DNA from: an uncultured Spirochaetaceae bacterium
GTDB lineage: Bacteria > Spirochaetota > Spirochaetia > Treponematales > Treponemataceae
DNA: 64,000 nucleotides
Assembly (NCBI GenBank): GCA_902792795.1
Contig: CADBBB010000005.1
Location: 123,578 to 187,577 of the forward strand
Direction of reading: 5' to 3'
The position numbers were made by a program, and so were the translations under genes. The notes under the pieces are model-generated. The model did not search any database. It worked only from the letters and a program-made list of their open reading frames with translations, and was not told the origin of the DNA. Shown one piece after another: positions 50,637-58,599 of the stretch (position 1 is the stretch's first letter; every line of letters begins with the position of its first letter).

Positions 50637-51476
50637 ATGAGTGAAGAGCAAATTGAATGGAGAGATGCATGGAAAAAACTTATTGACGCTTCCCGGGAAA
50701 TGATTTTAAACGGAAAAAAAGATGACACAAGTCCTTTTGATAAATTAACTTCCCTACAAGATGACAAAATGCTCTTGTTTGAAAAGGCTATAGCGTTTGA
50801 GTGCTTGGGGAATAAAGACAGAGCGATAGAATTGTATAAAGCCGCCGCTGACGAAAATAATGGACTACCAGTGGCACATTGGAGAAAGAGAGCGAAATAT
50901 TTTTTTGAAAGATTAGAGAATAATGAATGCCACAATTATAGTAAACTTGATGTAGAACAAGGTATTGAATGTGTTCAATTGGATCTTTATTATAATCTTC
51001 ATTCTTTTTGCTTTCTAGATGATTATATACGATATCTTGCGATTTCTTCTGTTTCAAGAGTTTGTTTGGAATCCGCTATGTCAATAGTTATTTTCAGAAC
51101 CTGCTTGGAAATAGGGTTGTGGACATATTTCGAAAAAGATGCCGATGCAATAAATGTATTATTTAAAAAACAAAAGAACATTAATGAAGATGATTATCAG
51201 ATTGATTTAAAGAGTTTAATATACCAACTTCATTGTAGAGGGTGTTTTGATGAGCGAGAAAGCAGAAATGAATATGACATCTATAAGAATGTAAAGAATG
51301 ATGGAAATAAAGCGGCACATCCTGGAAAAATAAAGGAAGGAATCCCGCCTTTTAAGTATTCCAATGAAGAATTGATAACAGTACTAGATAATTTTAATAA
51401 GGCAATGTTTTGTTTGAATAAGAGAGCAAAAGAAACATATGATAAAGGCTTAAAATTTTCTGATAATTTAGTTTAA
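50637..51476 (+). CDS. DUF4145-like protein, island gene
   Basis: 279 residues from the ATG at 50637 with GGGGAGGAACAAGGAT upstream. The N-terminal ~90 residues are helical and TPR-like (LLFEKAIAFECLGNKDRAIE followed by LYKAAAD). The C-terminal part resembles DUF4145 or HEPN-like domains: VSRVCLESAMSIVIFRTCLE as the first helix, then LIYQLHCRGCFDERESRNEY and KNVKNDGNKAAHPGKIKEGI, where GNKAAHPG is the usual end motif. I do not see the R-x4-6-H of active HEPN RNases with confidence. Strongly A+T-rich. 37 bases before a nuclease-like gene on the same strand, suggesting a two-gene unit. Confidence 0.65.
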   Translation: MSEEQIEWRDAWKKLIDASREMILNGKKDDTSPFDKLTSLQDDKMLLFEKAIAFECLGNKDRAIELYKAAADENNGLPVAHWRKRAKYFFERLENNECHNYSKLDVEQGIECVQLDLYYNLHSFCFLDDYIRYLAISSVSRVCLESAMSIVIFRTCLEIGLWTYFEKDADAINVLFKKQKNINEDDYQIDLKSLIYQLHCRGCFDERESRNEYDIYKNVKNDGNKAAHPGKIKEGIPPFKYSNEELITVLDNFNKAMFCLNKRAKETYDKGLKFSDNLV

Positions 51477-51513
51477 TTCTATTGGGTAAAAAAAGGTTAG
51501 AGGAGGGTAAGAT

Positions 51514-52221
51514 ATGGCAAACACAATAAATTTCCTCAAGGTAGAAGAATGGTATAGGGAAAAACTTTCAGATAAATATCCAGGATATGAAATATCTAAG
51601 GAAAAAGTTCCACTTTTAAATTGGGGAAATAAAGGCTATTTTGAATGTGATGTAGTTATAAAAAAAGGCAATAATATTATTGAGGTCCAATGTTTGTCTT
51701 GCTCTAGCGCTAAAACAATAAACGGAAATGGAGGGGCTGGCAAACTTCACAAAATAAAAGACGATGCTTTAATGTTAATGGGGATAAAATGCAAGAAAAA
51801 AGTTCTTGCATTTACAGAAAAATCTATGTATAACAGAGTTCTTAAGGAAAAAGAGAATGGCAGATTTCCTAATACAATTGAATTGCTTTTGGTTAATGTT
51901 GATAAAAGACCGAGTATTAATGAGATATTAAGATGCCCTTTAATTAAAAATAGAATTAAAAATTTTTTAAGTGTTTCTAAAAAATATACACACCTCTTTC
52001 AAAGAAATTGGAAAACAGTTGTTGTAATTATCTCTTATTCGGGTAAAACAGAAGAGATAGAATTCAATTTGAATGAAACTTTCTGGACAACTTGTTCTGA
52101 TTTGAAAAATATAAAAATAAAAAAATGGTTTGAAATAAGTGGATGTATAAACTGGGAAGGAAGAAAGCCAGAATTCAAAACGGTATATTTGGGGGAAAAT
52201 AAGTTTAAAATAATTCTTTGA
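51514..52221 (+). CDS. PD-(D/E)XK nuclease-like protein, island gene
   Basis: 235 residues; GGAGGGTAAGAT precedes the ATG. The stretch GYFECDVVIKKGNNIIEVQC with GKLHKIKDDALMLMGI reads as a restriction-fold core: Asp in ECDVV, Glu and Gln in IEVQ (E-x-Q variant of E-x-K), then a Lys-rich helix. The N-terminal VEEWYREKLSDKYPGYEISK resembles the leading helix of such enzymes. The C-terminal ~80 residues are strand-rich and unknown. It pairs with the DUF4145-like gene. Together they could be a small restriction or abortive-infection module; the fold is a reading by eye. Confidence 0.6.
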   Translation: MANTINFLKVEEWYREKLSDKYPGYEISKEKVPLLNWGNKGYFECDVVIKKGNNIIEVQCLSCSSAKTINGNGGAGKLHKIKDDALMLMGIKCKKKVLAFTEKSMYNRVLKEKENGRFPNTIELLLVNVDKRPSINEILRCPLIKNRIKNFLSVSKKYTHLFQRNWKTVVVIISYSGKTEEIEFNLNETFWTTCSDLKNIKIKKWFEISGCINWEGRKPEFKTVYLGENKFKIIL

Positions 52222-52273
52222 TTTATACGGCAAATCCATTTTCATAAAATCTATTTAACCCATCGTCTTTCCC

Positions 52274-52302
52274 TTGCCCTACGCCCCCATTTCCGCTAAA
52301 AT
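52274..52302 (+). promoter_or_regulatory. ettA promoter
   Basis: TTGCCC at 52274-52279, exactly 17 bp, TAAAAT at 52297-52302. The leader of about 38 bases contains AAAAGGAGAAAAATCAAA before the GTG start. Confidence 0.55.
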
Positions 52303-52347
52303 AAAACTGTAAAAAACGCGCCCGATGGAAAAAGGAGAAAAATCAAA

Positions 52348-54066
52348 GTGGCAAAGACAATCGACGATAAAAAAATAATTTACACGATGGACAGGGTTTC
52401 GCGCGCTTATGGAACGAAGGTCGTTCTTAAGGACGTTAGCATTTCTTATTATTATGGCGCGAAGATTGGCGTGATTGGTCCCAATGGTTCGGGAAAGTCT
52501 TCGCTCTTTAAGATTTTGGCGGGAGTGGACAAGGACTTTACGGGCGAGACGACGCTGGCTCCCGGTTACACGATTGGCTATTTGGAGCAGGAGCCGGAAC
52601 TTGCGGCGGGAAAAACCGTTCTTGAAATCGTAAAGGAAGGCGTTAAGCCCATCACCGATTTGCTTGAGGAATTTGACAAAGTCAACGAAGCTTTTGGCGA
52701 CCCCGACGCGGACTACGACAAGCTGGGCGCGCGGCAGGCGGAGCTGCAGGAAAAGCTTGACGCTCTTGACGCGTGGAACTTGGACGCGAATTTGGAGCTT
52801 GCGATGGAAGCCTTGCGCTGCCCGCCGGCCGACCAAGTTGTTGACGTTCTTAGCGGAGGAGAAAGGCGCCGCGTTGCCCTTTGCCGCTTGCTTTTGCAAA
52901 AGCCCGACATCCTCTTGCTTGACGAGCCTACCAACCACCTTGACGCGGAGACCGTCGCCTGGCTTGAAAACCACCTTCACACTTATCCCGGAACTGTAAT
53001 CGCGATTACCCACGACCGCTACTTTTTGGACGACGTGGCCGGCTGGATTTTGGAGCTTGACCGCGGCGAAGGATATCCCTTTAAAGGAAACTACTCCAGC
53101 TGGCTTGAACAAAAGGAAGCGCGCTTGGCTTTGGAAGAAAAGGGCGAAAGCCAAAGGCGCAAGGAAATGCAGCGCGAGTTGGAATGGATTCACATGGGAG
53201 CCAAAGGCCGCCAAGCCAAGCACAAGGAGCACATCACCCGCTACGAGGAATTGCTGCGCCAAGAAGGAAAGACAAAGCTCAAGGACACCCAGATTTCAAT
53301 CCCGGCCGGCCCGCGCTTGGGTGGCCAAGTGATCGACGCTGTGGGACTTACAAAATCCTTTGGCGACAAATTGCTTTTTGAAAATTTGGACTTCCACATT
53401 CCCGCAGGAGCGGTTGTAGGAATTGTCGGACCCAACGGCGCCGGAAAGACAACCTTGTTCAAAATGATTGCCGGAATCGAAAAGCCCGACTCAGGCGAGC
53501 TTAAGGTTGGCCAAACCGTAAAGCTGGTTTACGTTGACCAGATGAGAAGCAAGCTTGACGAAAACAAAACGGTTTACGACATGCTTACCGACGGCCTTGA
53601 CATGGTAAAGCTCGGCGCGGTTGACGAAAAAGGCCGCCCGCTTGAAGGCGGCGTTCGCGAAGTCAACGGCCACGCTTACTGCGCTTGGTTCAACTTTGCC
53701 GGAGCGGATCAAAACAAAAAGGTCGGCGTGCTTTCGGGCGGAGAAAAGAACCGCCTTAACCTTGGAATGATGCTAAAGGAAAGCGGAAACGTACTCCTCC
53801 TTGACGAGCCGACCAACGACCTTGACGTGCAGACAGTGCGCGCGCTGGAAGAGGCCCTGGAAGACTTTGCCGGCTGCGCGCTTGTCGTAAGCCACGACCG
53901 CTGGTTCTTGGACAGAATTTGCACGCACATCTTGGCCTTTGAAAACAACAGCGAAGTCCGCTGGTTCGAGGGCAACTGGTCCGAATACGCCGAATGGAAG
54001 AAGAAAGAGTTTGGCGAGGACGCCGGCGTTCCCAAGAGAACGGTTTACAGAAAATTGACAAGGTAG
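52348..54066 (+). CDS. ettA: Energy-dependent translational throttle protein (ABC-F)
   Basis: 572 residues, GTG start with AAGGAG upstream. Cytoplasmic ABC-F ATPase that binds the ribosomal E site and tunes initiation to energy level. Two ABC cassettes: Walker A GPNGSGKSSLFK and GPNGAGKTTLFK, signatures LSGGERRRVAL and LSGGEKNRLNL, and Walker B ILLLDEPTNHLD and VLLLDEPTNDLD. The charged linker (RRKEMQRELEWIHMGAKGRQ) with the GAKGRQAK arm motif and its length fit EttA rather than the antibiotic-resistance ABC-F proteins. It marks the return to normal chromosomal composition after the island. Confidence 0.96.
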   Translation: MAKTIDDKKIIYTMDRVSRAYGTKVVLKDVSISYYYGAKIGVIGPNGSGKSSLFKILAGVDKDFTGETTLAPGYTIGYLEQEPELAAGKTVLEIVKEGVKPITDLLEEFDKVNEAFGDPDADYDKLGARQAELQEKLDALDAWNLDANLELAMEALRCPPADQVVDVLSGGERRRVALCRLLLQKPDILLLDEPTNHLDAETVAWLENHLHTYPGTVIAITHDRYFLDDVAGWILELDRGEGYPFKGNYSSWLEQKEARLALEEKGESQRRKEMQRELEWIHMGAKGRQAKHKEHITRYEELLRQEGKTKLKDTQISIPAGPRLGGQVIDAVGLTKSFGDKLLFENLDFHIPAGAVVGIVGPNGAGKTTLFKMIAGIEKPDSGELKVGQTVKLVYVDQMRSKLDENKTVYDMLTDGLDMVKLGAVDEKGRPLEGGVREVNGHAYCAWFNFAGADQNKKVGVLSGGEKNRLNLGMMLKESGNVLLLDEPTNDLDVQTVRALEEALEDFAGCALVVSHDRWFLDRICTHILAFENNSEVRWFEGNWSEYAEWKKKEFGEDAGVPKRTVYRKLTR

Positions 54067-54069
54067 ATT

Positions 54070-54157
54070 GTCATTCCTGCTCTTGCCGTGGTGTCATTCC
54101 CGCGCGTGACGCGGGAATCTTTGGAGCAACAGATTGTCGGATCAAGTCCGACAATGA
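54070..54157. repeat. Dispersed double-hairpin palindromic repeat
   Basis: ATTCCCGCG-CGTGA-CGCGGGAAT at 54096-54118 and ATTGTCGGA-TCAAG-TCCGACAAT at 54133-54155, framed by TGTCATT and AATGACA. This closely resembles palindromic repeats scattered in many unrelated bacterial genomes (TGTCATTCCCGCG... AATGACA type). It lies between ettA and the SRP RNA. Confidence 0.75.
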
Positions 54158-54228
54158 CATGCCTGTTCGACAATACGAGCCGCCGCTTACGCGCTAGACA
54201 AACACGCCTTTATTCTATATTATTTAAC

Positions 54229-54330
54229 TGAGCCTAGGCGCTATGCGGCGCTGCGCCGCAAAACCCCGCCAGAGCCGGAAGGCAGCAACGGTATGCGGAT
54301 GCAGCGCGCGCCGTAGTATGCCTAGGCTCA
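54229..54330 (+). ncRNA. ffs: Signal recognition particle RNA (4.5S, small bacterial type)
   Basis: About 102 nt folding into one long hairpin: TGAGCCTAGGC at the 5' end pairs with GCCTAGGCTCA at the 3' end, and the apical part has GCCAGAGCCGGAAGGCAGCA followed by ACGG, the universally conserved Ffh-binding loops capped by GGAA. A TATATT box seven bases upstream (54216-54221) with TAGACA before it forms the promoter. It targets nascent membrane proteins with Ffh. glmS begins 25 bases after it. Confidence 0.92.
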
Positions 54331-54355
54331 ACCTTTATTGCGCGAGGAAAAAAGT

Positions 54356-56197
54356 ATGTGCGGAATTGTAGGATATGTGGGGAACGAGCTTGCCACGCCG
54401 ATTTTGATTGAGTCGCTGAAAAAATTGGAATACCGAGGCTACGACTCGGCTGGAATCGCCGTTCTTGACGGCCAAAACATTTTGGTCAGAAAGGCCAAGG
54501 GCGCGCTAAAGGAATTGGAAAAGCGCATCGCCGGCGAAACGATTAAAGGCTCGATTGGAATCGGCCACACTCGCTGGGCCACCCACGGCGAGCCTAGCGA
54601 CGTCAACGCGCACCCTCAGACAAACGTAAGCGGCTCAATCGCGGTTGTCCACAACGGCATCATCGAAAATTATTTGGAATTAAAGGAATGGCTCCAAGCG
54701 CAGGGAATCGTGTTCCGAAGCCAAACCGACACAGAAGTAATCGCAAACCTCATAAACTATTACTACACGGAAAGCTCGGACATTTTTAGCGCGGTTCTTT
54801 TGACGCTTTCAAAATTGGAAGGCTCTTACGGCCTTGTCGTTTTGTGCCAAGACTATCCTGACAGAATCATCGCCGCGCGAAAGGAAAGCCCGCTTGTGGT
54901 TGGCCTTGGAAAAGGCGAAAACTTTTTGGCCAGCGACGTTCCCGCGCTTTTAAGCCACACGCGCGAAGTTTACTTTTTGGAAGAAAAAGAGCTTGCCGTG
55001 ATTTATTCCGACCATGTTGACTTGTTCGGAACCGACGGAACAAAACATTCGCGCGCGGCCACCCACATTGAATGGGACGCTTCAAGCGCGGAAAAGGGCG
55101 GCTACGCTCACTTTATGCTAAAGGAAATCCACGAGCAGCCCAAGGCCATGACCGACACTCTTAGGCCGCGCTTGATTCAAAAGGACGGAAAGGCCGTTGA
55201 CATTCACTTTGAGGAACTAAAGGAAAACGTCGATTGGAAAAACGCCGGCCGCGTCGTCATCACCGCTTGCGGAACGGCAAGCTACGCCGGACAAATCGCA
55301 AAGTACGCCTTTGAAAAATTCGCGCGCCTTTCGACGGAAGTGGACATCGCTTCGGAATACCGCTACCGAAATCCAATCATGAACAAGAGCGACATCTTTA
55401 TCGTAATCAGCCAGTCCGGCGAAACCGCCGACACTTTGGCGGCCATGCGCTTGGCCAAAGGCGCCGGCGCCAAGGTGATTGCGATAACAAACTGCGTTGG
55501 CTCAACCGTAAGCCGCGAGGCCGACTATGTGATTTACACTAGAGCCGGCGCCGAGATTTCGGTCGCCTCGACCAAGGCGTACACGACGCAGCTTTTGTGC
55601 CTTTACCTTTTGGCCTTGAAGGCGGGAATGGAGCGCTCGACAATCACGCAAGCGGAATACGAAAAGTCTTTGGCCGCTTTGGAAAGCGTTCCGCAAAAGA
55701 TAGAAGAGATTTTAAAGAACGAGAGCGCCGTCCAAAAGTTGGCAAGCCATCAGTTCAACAAGGAAAAGATTTTCTACATTGGCCGCCGCTTTGATTCCGC
55801 TTCCTGCTTGGAAAGCGCGCTAAAGCTAAAGGAAGTGAGCTACATGCACAGCGAAGCCTTTGCCGCGGGTGAACTCAAGCACGGTCCCATCGCGCTTGTT
55901 GACAAGTCTACGCTTGTCGTTGCCATCGCTAGTGACCCGGAATTGTACGAAAAGACAAAGTCCAACGTCGTTCAAGTAAAGACACGCGGCGCATACACGC
56001 TTGTGATTACCCAAGACGGCGGCGAGATTTTCTCGGACACGGCGGACGAAATTATGAGAATACCCAGCATTGATTCCGCGTTCGCGCCGATGCTTACGAT
56101 AATTCCCGCGCAACTCTTTGCCTACTACTGCGCCGTGCTTCGCGGAAACGATCCCGACAAGCCGCGCAATTTGGCCAAGTCAGTTACTGTCGAGTAA
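54356..56197 (+). CDS. glmS: Glutamine--fructose-6-phosphate aminotransferase (isomerizing)
   Basis: 613 residues, beginning MCGIVGYVGNELA with the N-terminal nucleophile Cys exposed after Met removal. The glutaminase domain (to about 240) is followed by two SIS sugar-isomerase domains: CGTASYAGQIAKYAFEKFA, SQSGETADTLAAMRLAKGAG, STKAYTTQLL, and the second from about 460 (GRRFDSASCLESALKLKEVS, EAFAAGELKHGPIALVD). It ends NLAKSVTVE, as usual. It makes glucosamine-6-phosphate for cell-wall synthesis. No glmS ribozyme is seen upstream; that space is taken by SRP RNA. Confidence 0.97.
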   Translation: MCGIVGYVGNELATPILIESLKKLEYRGYDSAGIAVLDGQNILVRKAKGALKELEKRIAGETIKGSIGIGHTRWATHGEPSDVNAHPQTNVSGSIAVVHNGIIENYLELKEWLQAQGIVFRSQTDTEVIANLINYYYTESSDIFSAVLLTLSKLEGSYGLVVLCQDYPDRIIAARKESPLVVGLGKGENFLASDVPALLSHTREVYFLEEKELAVIYSDHVDLFGTDGTKHSRAATHIEWDASSAEKGGYAHFMLKEIHEQPKAMTDTLRPRLIQKDGKAVDIHFEELKENVDWKNAGRVVITACGTASYAGQIAKYAFEKFARLSTEVDIASEYRYRNPIMNKSDIFIVISQSGETADTLAAMRLAKGAGAKVIAITNCVGSTVSREADYVIYTRAGAEISVASTKAYTTQLLCLYLLALKAGMERSTITQAEYEKSLAALESVPQKIEEILKNESAVQKLASHQFNKEKIFYIGRRFDSASCLESALKLKEVSYMHSEAFAAGELKHGPIALVDKSTLVVAIASDPELYEKTKSNVVQVKTRGAYTLVITQDGGEIFSDTADEIMRIPSIDSAFAPMLTIIPAQLFAYYCAVLRGNDPDKPRNLAKSVTVE

Positions 56198-56359
56198 ATA
56201 AAAAACGCTCCCAGTCGCGGTTGCGTCAGGCGGAATCGCTAGCTAGCGTCGCTACACACATATTGCGCCTTGTAACTATTTTAGTCTGCCGCTAATCGCG
56301 GCAGGCGCAACATGAGTGTTTCCGCCCGCCGCCCCGCTCCTTCGCGCGTTTTTTATTTA
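56198..56359. repeat. Structured ~150-nt dispersed repeat, copy C
   Basis: Fills the gap between glmS and the convergent esterase gene and supplies that gene's stop codon. It begins AAATAAAAAACGCTCCCAG and ends CGCGCGTTTTTTATTTAA, so the ends are inverted copies. Stems: GGCGGAA with TTCCGCC, TTGCGCC with GGCGCAA, CTGCCGC-TAATC-GCGGCAG. Shared blocks CGCTAGCTAGCGTCGCTACAC and TTGTAACTATTTTA. Position between convergent genes suggests it also stops transcription both ways. Confidence 0.78.
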
Positions 56360-57405
56360 ATCGCCGCTAGCAAATAATCCGCGGCGGCTTGCTGCTGAAT
56401 CTCTGTGGGGTGCGAAAGCGCCCCTGTTTTTTTCATGTCGATTTCTGGAAGCAATACATACTGAACGCGCTCGTCGCCGCTTTGTTTTTTGTAAGCGTCC
56501 ACGGCGCGCTCGATTTGTTCCGCCAAAATATGGCCAATCATTCCGTAGCACCAAACAATTTTGGCCTTGGGATTTCGCGCGCGGATTTTTGCAAGGAACG
56601 AGATTACGCCCTGCTCAAAAATCTCCGCTATGTCCGGGCGGCTTTGGCACGGCCCTTGGTCGTTCGTGCCCAAATTGATAATTACCCAATCCGGCTCAAA
56701 ATTGGAAAAATCCCACTTGTCCTTGGCTGACTTTCTTTGCATTACCGAGCATATCTCATCGTAGTATTTTGGCAGGGCGTGTTCAAGATTGCAATCGTAG
56801 CCGCAAACCACGCCCCAGCCGCTTTGACTGATTACGTTAAAGTCGGCGCCGAGCCTTTGCGCGATTTCAAAAGCCCAAGTTTTTGTTCCGCCAAAAAATA
56901 TGCTTGTCCAATCCGTTTCGCCTTTGGCGCCGACAGCGCCCTCCCCGCTTGTTATGCTGTCTCCGATAAATTCTATCTTTAGCGGCTGGGGCGTAACGGG
57001 AAGGAGGTCGCCGTCGGTCAAGAGGCTTTTTAGAAGGAAACGATGTTTTGCGTCGTCGCCCATCGCTTGCGTTTCTTTGTAGACGCGGACGTTTTTGACC
57101 TTTTGTCCGTTCATGTTCCTAAAAAGACAAATGTCATTTTTACCCTTGTTCAGCATAAGGCGGGCTGTTTGAAAGCCGTCCACATAAACGCTAATCCACA
57201 CTTCAAAAGTTTCGTAGTCGGATTCAATTTGCGCCCAAAGCTCGGAGCCGTTCGCGTTCACTTCAAAGCCGCTTGCAGTCCAAAAAAAATCCACGCCGGC
57301 TTCGCTTTGCGCGGCGCGGCCCATAATTTTTATAAGCGCGTTTTGCCCGTCTTTTTGTTTTGCCCAAAAGGCTTTTGCCAGTTCATTTGCCAAAAAAGTT
57401 TTCAT
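56353..57405 (-). CDS. SGNH/GDSL esterase, carbohydrate-esterase-family-2 type
   Basis: 350 residues from the ATG at 57405; an upstream in-frame start would overlap the divergent gene and lacks support. The N-terminal ~130 residues form the CE2 jelly-roll (RAAQSEAGVDFFWTASGFEV, VWISVYVDGFQTARLMLNKG), and the C-terminal SGNH domain has IEFIGDSITSGEGAVG with the catalytic Ser, VIINLGTNDQ, and SHPTEIQQQAAADYL with the catalytic His. It removes acetyl groups from plant polysaccharides or oligosaccharides. No signal peptide is seen, so it would act inside the cell. A TATATT box lies six bases before the ATG. Confidence 0.88.
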   Translation of the reverse strand: MKTFLANELAKAFWAKQKDGQNALIKIMGRAAQSEAGVDFFWTASGFEVNANGSELWAQIESDYETFEVWISVYVDGFQTARLMLNKGKNDICLFRNMNGQKVKNVRVYKETQAMGDDAKHRFLLKSLLTDGDLLPVTPQPLKIEFIGDSITSGEGAVGAKGETDWTSIFFGGTKTWAFEIAQRLGADFNVISQSGWGVVCGYDCNLEHALPKYYDEICSVMQRKSAKDKWDFSNFEPDWVIINLGTNDQGPCQSRPDIAEIFEQGVISFLAKIRARNPKAKIVWCYGMIGHILAEQIERAVDAYKKQSGDERVQYVLLPEIDMKKTGALSHPTEIQQQAAADYLLAAIK

Positions 57406-57439
57406 AAACAAAATATAGCGCTTTGCCGAAAATAATTCT

Positions 57440-58105
57440 ATGAGCGAAAAAATCTTTTTAAAATGTTTTTTGGCGGGATTTTTGGGCGCGGCGCTTTTAG
57501 TTGTCATGGCCATTTTCCCTTCCTGCAAATCAACGCAGCAAGCGGTTCAAGAAAAAGAAGAAATTCCTGCCCTTGACGAGCCGATTGTAACTTATGTCAA
57601 TACCGCCATCAACAAGGCGGACGGAAAAATCTCCACGATAATGCTTTTCAATTCGATAAAGGAAGTTGTGGCCATTCATCCCATTTCGCGCGTCCGCTAC
57701 AATTTGAGCGAGTCAGACTACAAGTACGACCCGCAAACGACGGAACTAAAAATCGCTTTGCCTAAATCCGTTCCGTATAAAATCAACGAGCTTGGCTTTC
57801 ACATCGTAGGAGAGGCGGTTTATCCCGGCGTTTTTGTTTTGGCCGGAATCGACGCGGCGCGCGGGGAGCCGGGCGTTTTCTTTGAAGGAAAAGAATCCGT
57901 GGAAGGAACTGACTACACTTACGACAAAGCATCCGCAAGAATTACAAGCCTTGTTCCGCTCAACGTTGACAAAGACTCTTTTGAAATTTGTTGGGCCACA
58001 AAAAACGGCGAAGTGACTTTTTCCAACAATACGCAAAAATACCGCGACGCTTACATAAAGTATTACAACGCTTGGAGCCGCAAAGTCCACATGAGAGGGA
58101 ACTGA
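57440..58105 (+). CDS. Lipoprotein of unknown function
   Basis: 221 residues. N-terminal helix FLAGFLGAALLVVMAIFPSC is a lipoprotein signal with Cys near residue 29. The mature part is strand-rich (IVTYVNTAINKADGKISTIM, ELGFHIVGEAVYPGVFVLAG, EDGTDYTYDK-like turns) and may have two immunoglobulin-like units. I recognise no family. It starts 34 bases from the divergent esterase gene, and the phosphatase gene converges on its 3' end. Confidence 0.78.
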   Translation: MSEKIFLKCFLAGFLGAALLVVMAIFPSCKSTQQAVQEKEEIPALDEPIVTYVNTAINKADGKISTIMLFNSIKEVVAIHPISRVRYNLSESDYKYDPQTTELKIALPKSVPYKINELGFHIVGEAVYPGVFVLAGIDAARGEPGVFFEGKESVEGTDYTYDKASARITSLVPLNVDKDSFEICWATKNGEVTFSNNTQKYRDAYIKYYNAWSRKVHMRGN

Positions 58106-58135
58106 TGAAATTTTCTTTGTTGCTATTGATTATTT

Positions 58136-58594
58136 TTAAGCGCGGCTAGACAGCGCCTTTAACAGGGCGCGACAGCCAAGGTCGATGTCGTCGTAGGTTT
58201 GCTCAAAATTTCCTGTGTACCAAGGATCGGCGATGTCGCGCGCAAGTCCCGCCCATTCCAAAAGCAAATGAATTTTTGGCCGAGCCGCGCTTCCTAAAAT
58301 TCTGTCCATATAAAAAAGATTTTCTTGGTCCATACCAATTATCAAGTCGTAGTCGTCCGCGTCGGCGCGGGTGATTTGCCGGGCGCGGTGGTCGCTGTAT
58401 GGAATTCCCATTTGCGTTAGTTTTGTCCGCGTTCCGTAATGCATTCCGTTTCCAAGCTCTTCTGTGCTGGTGGCCGCGGAATCAATTTTAAATTCTTTTT
58501 CAAGCCCGGCATTCTTGACCAAATTTTTCATCACAAATTCCGCCATAGGCGAGCGGCAAATGTTTCCGTGGCAAACAAACAATATTTTTTTCAT
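58136..58594 (-). CDS. Low-molecular-weight protein-tyrosine phosphatase
   Basis: 152 residues. The catalytic P-loop FVCHGNICRSPMAE at residue 7 has the Cx5RS signature, and DPWYTGNFEQTYDD near residue 117 carries the general-acid Asp. Cytoplasmic phosphatase acting on phosphotyrosine proteins; some relatives control exopolysaccharide export or arsenate response. It starts five bases after the GGDEF/EAL-like gene on the same strand, so the two form an operon. No tyrosine kinase gene is near. Confidence 0.94.
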   Translation of the reverse strand: MKKILFVCHGNICRSPMAEFVMKNLVKNAGLEKEFKIDSAATSTEELGNGMHYGTRTKLTQMGIPYSDHRARQITRADADDYDLIIGMDQENLFYMDRILGSAARPKIHLLLEWAGLARDIADPWYTGNFEQTYDDIDLGCRALLKALSSRA

Positions 58595-58599
58595 GGCGA

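Noticed and set aside
52279..53262. A 327-codon open frame antisense to ettA
   Set aside because: It lies entirely opposite a certain gene, has no domain or ribosome site, and high G+C third positions in this genome keep antisense frames open by chance.
54229..54330. A glmS-type ribozyme or riboswitch before glmS
   Set aside because: The structured region is SRP RNA by its conserved GGAA apical loops; no ribozyme core motif was seen.
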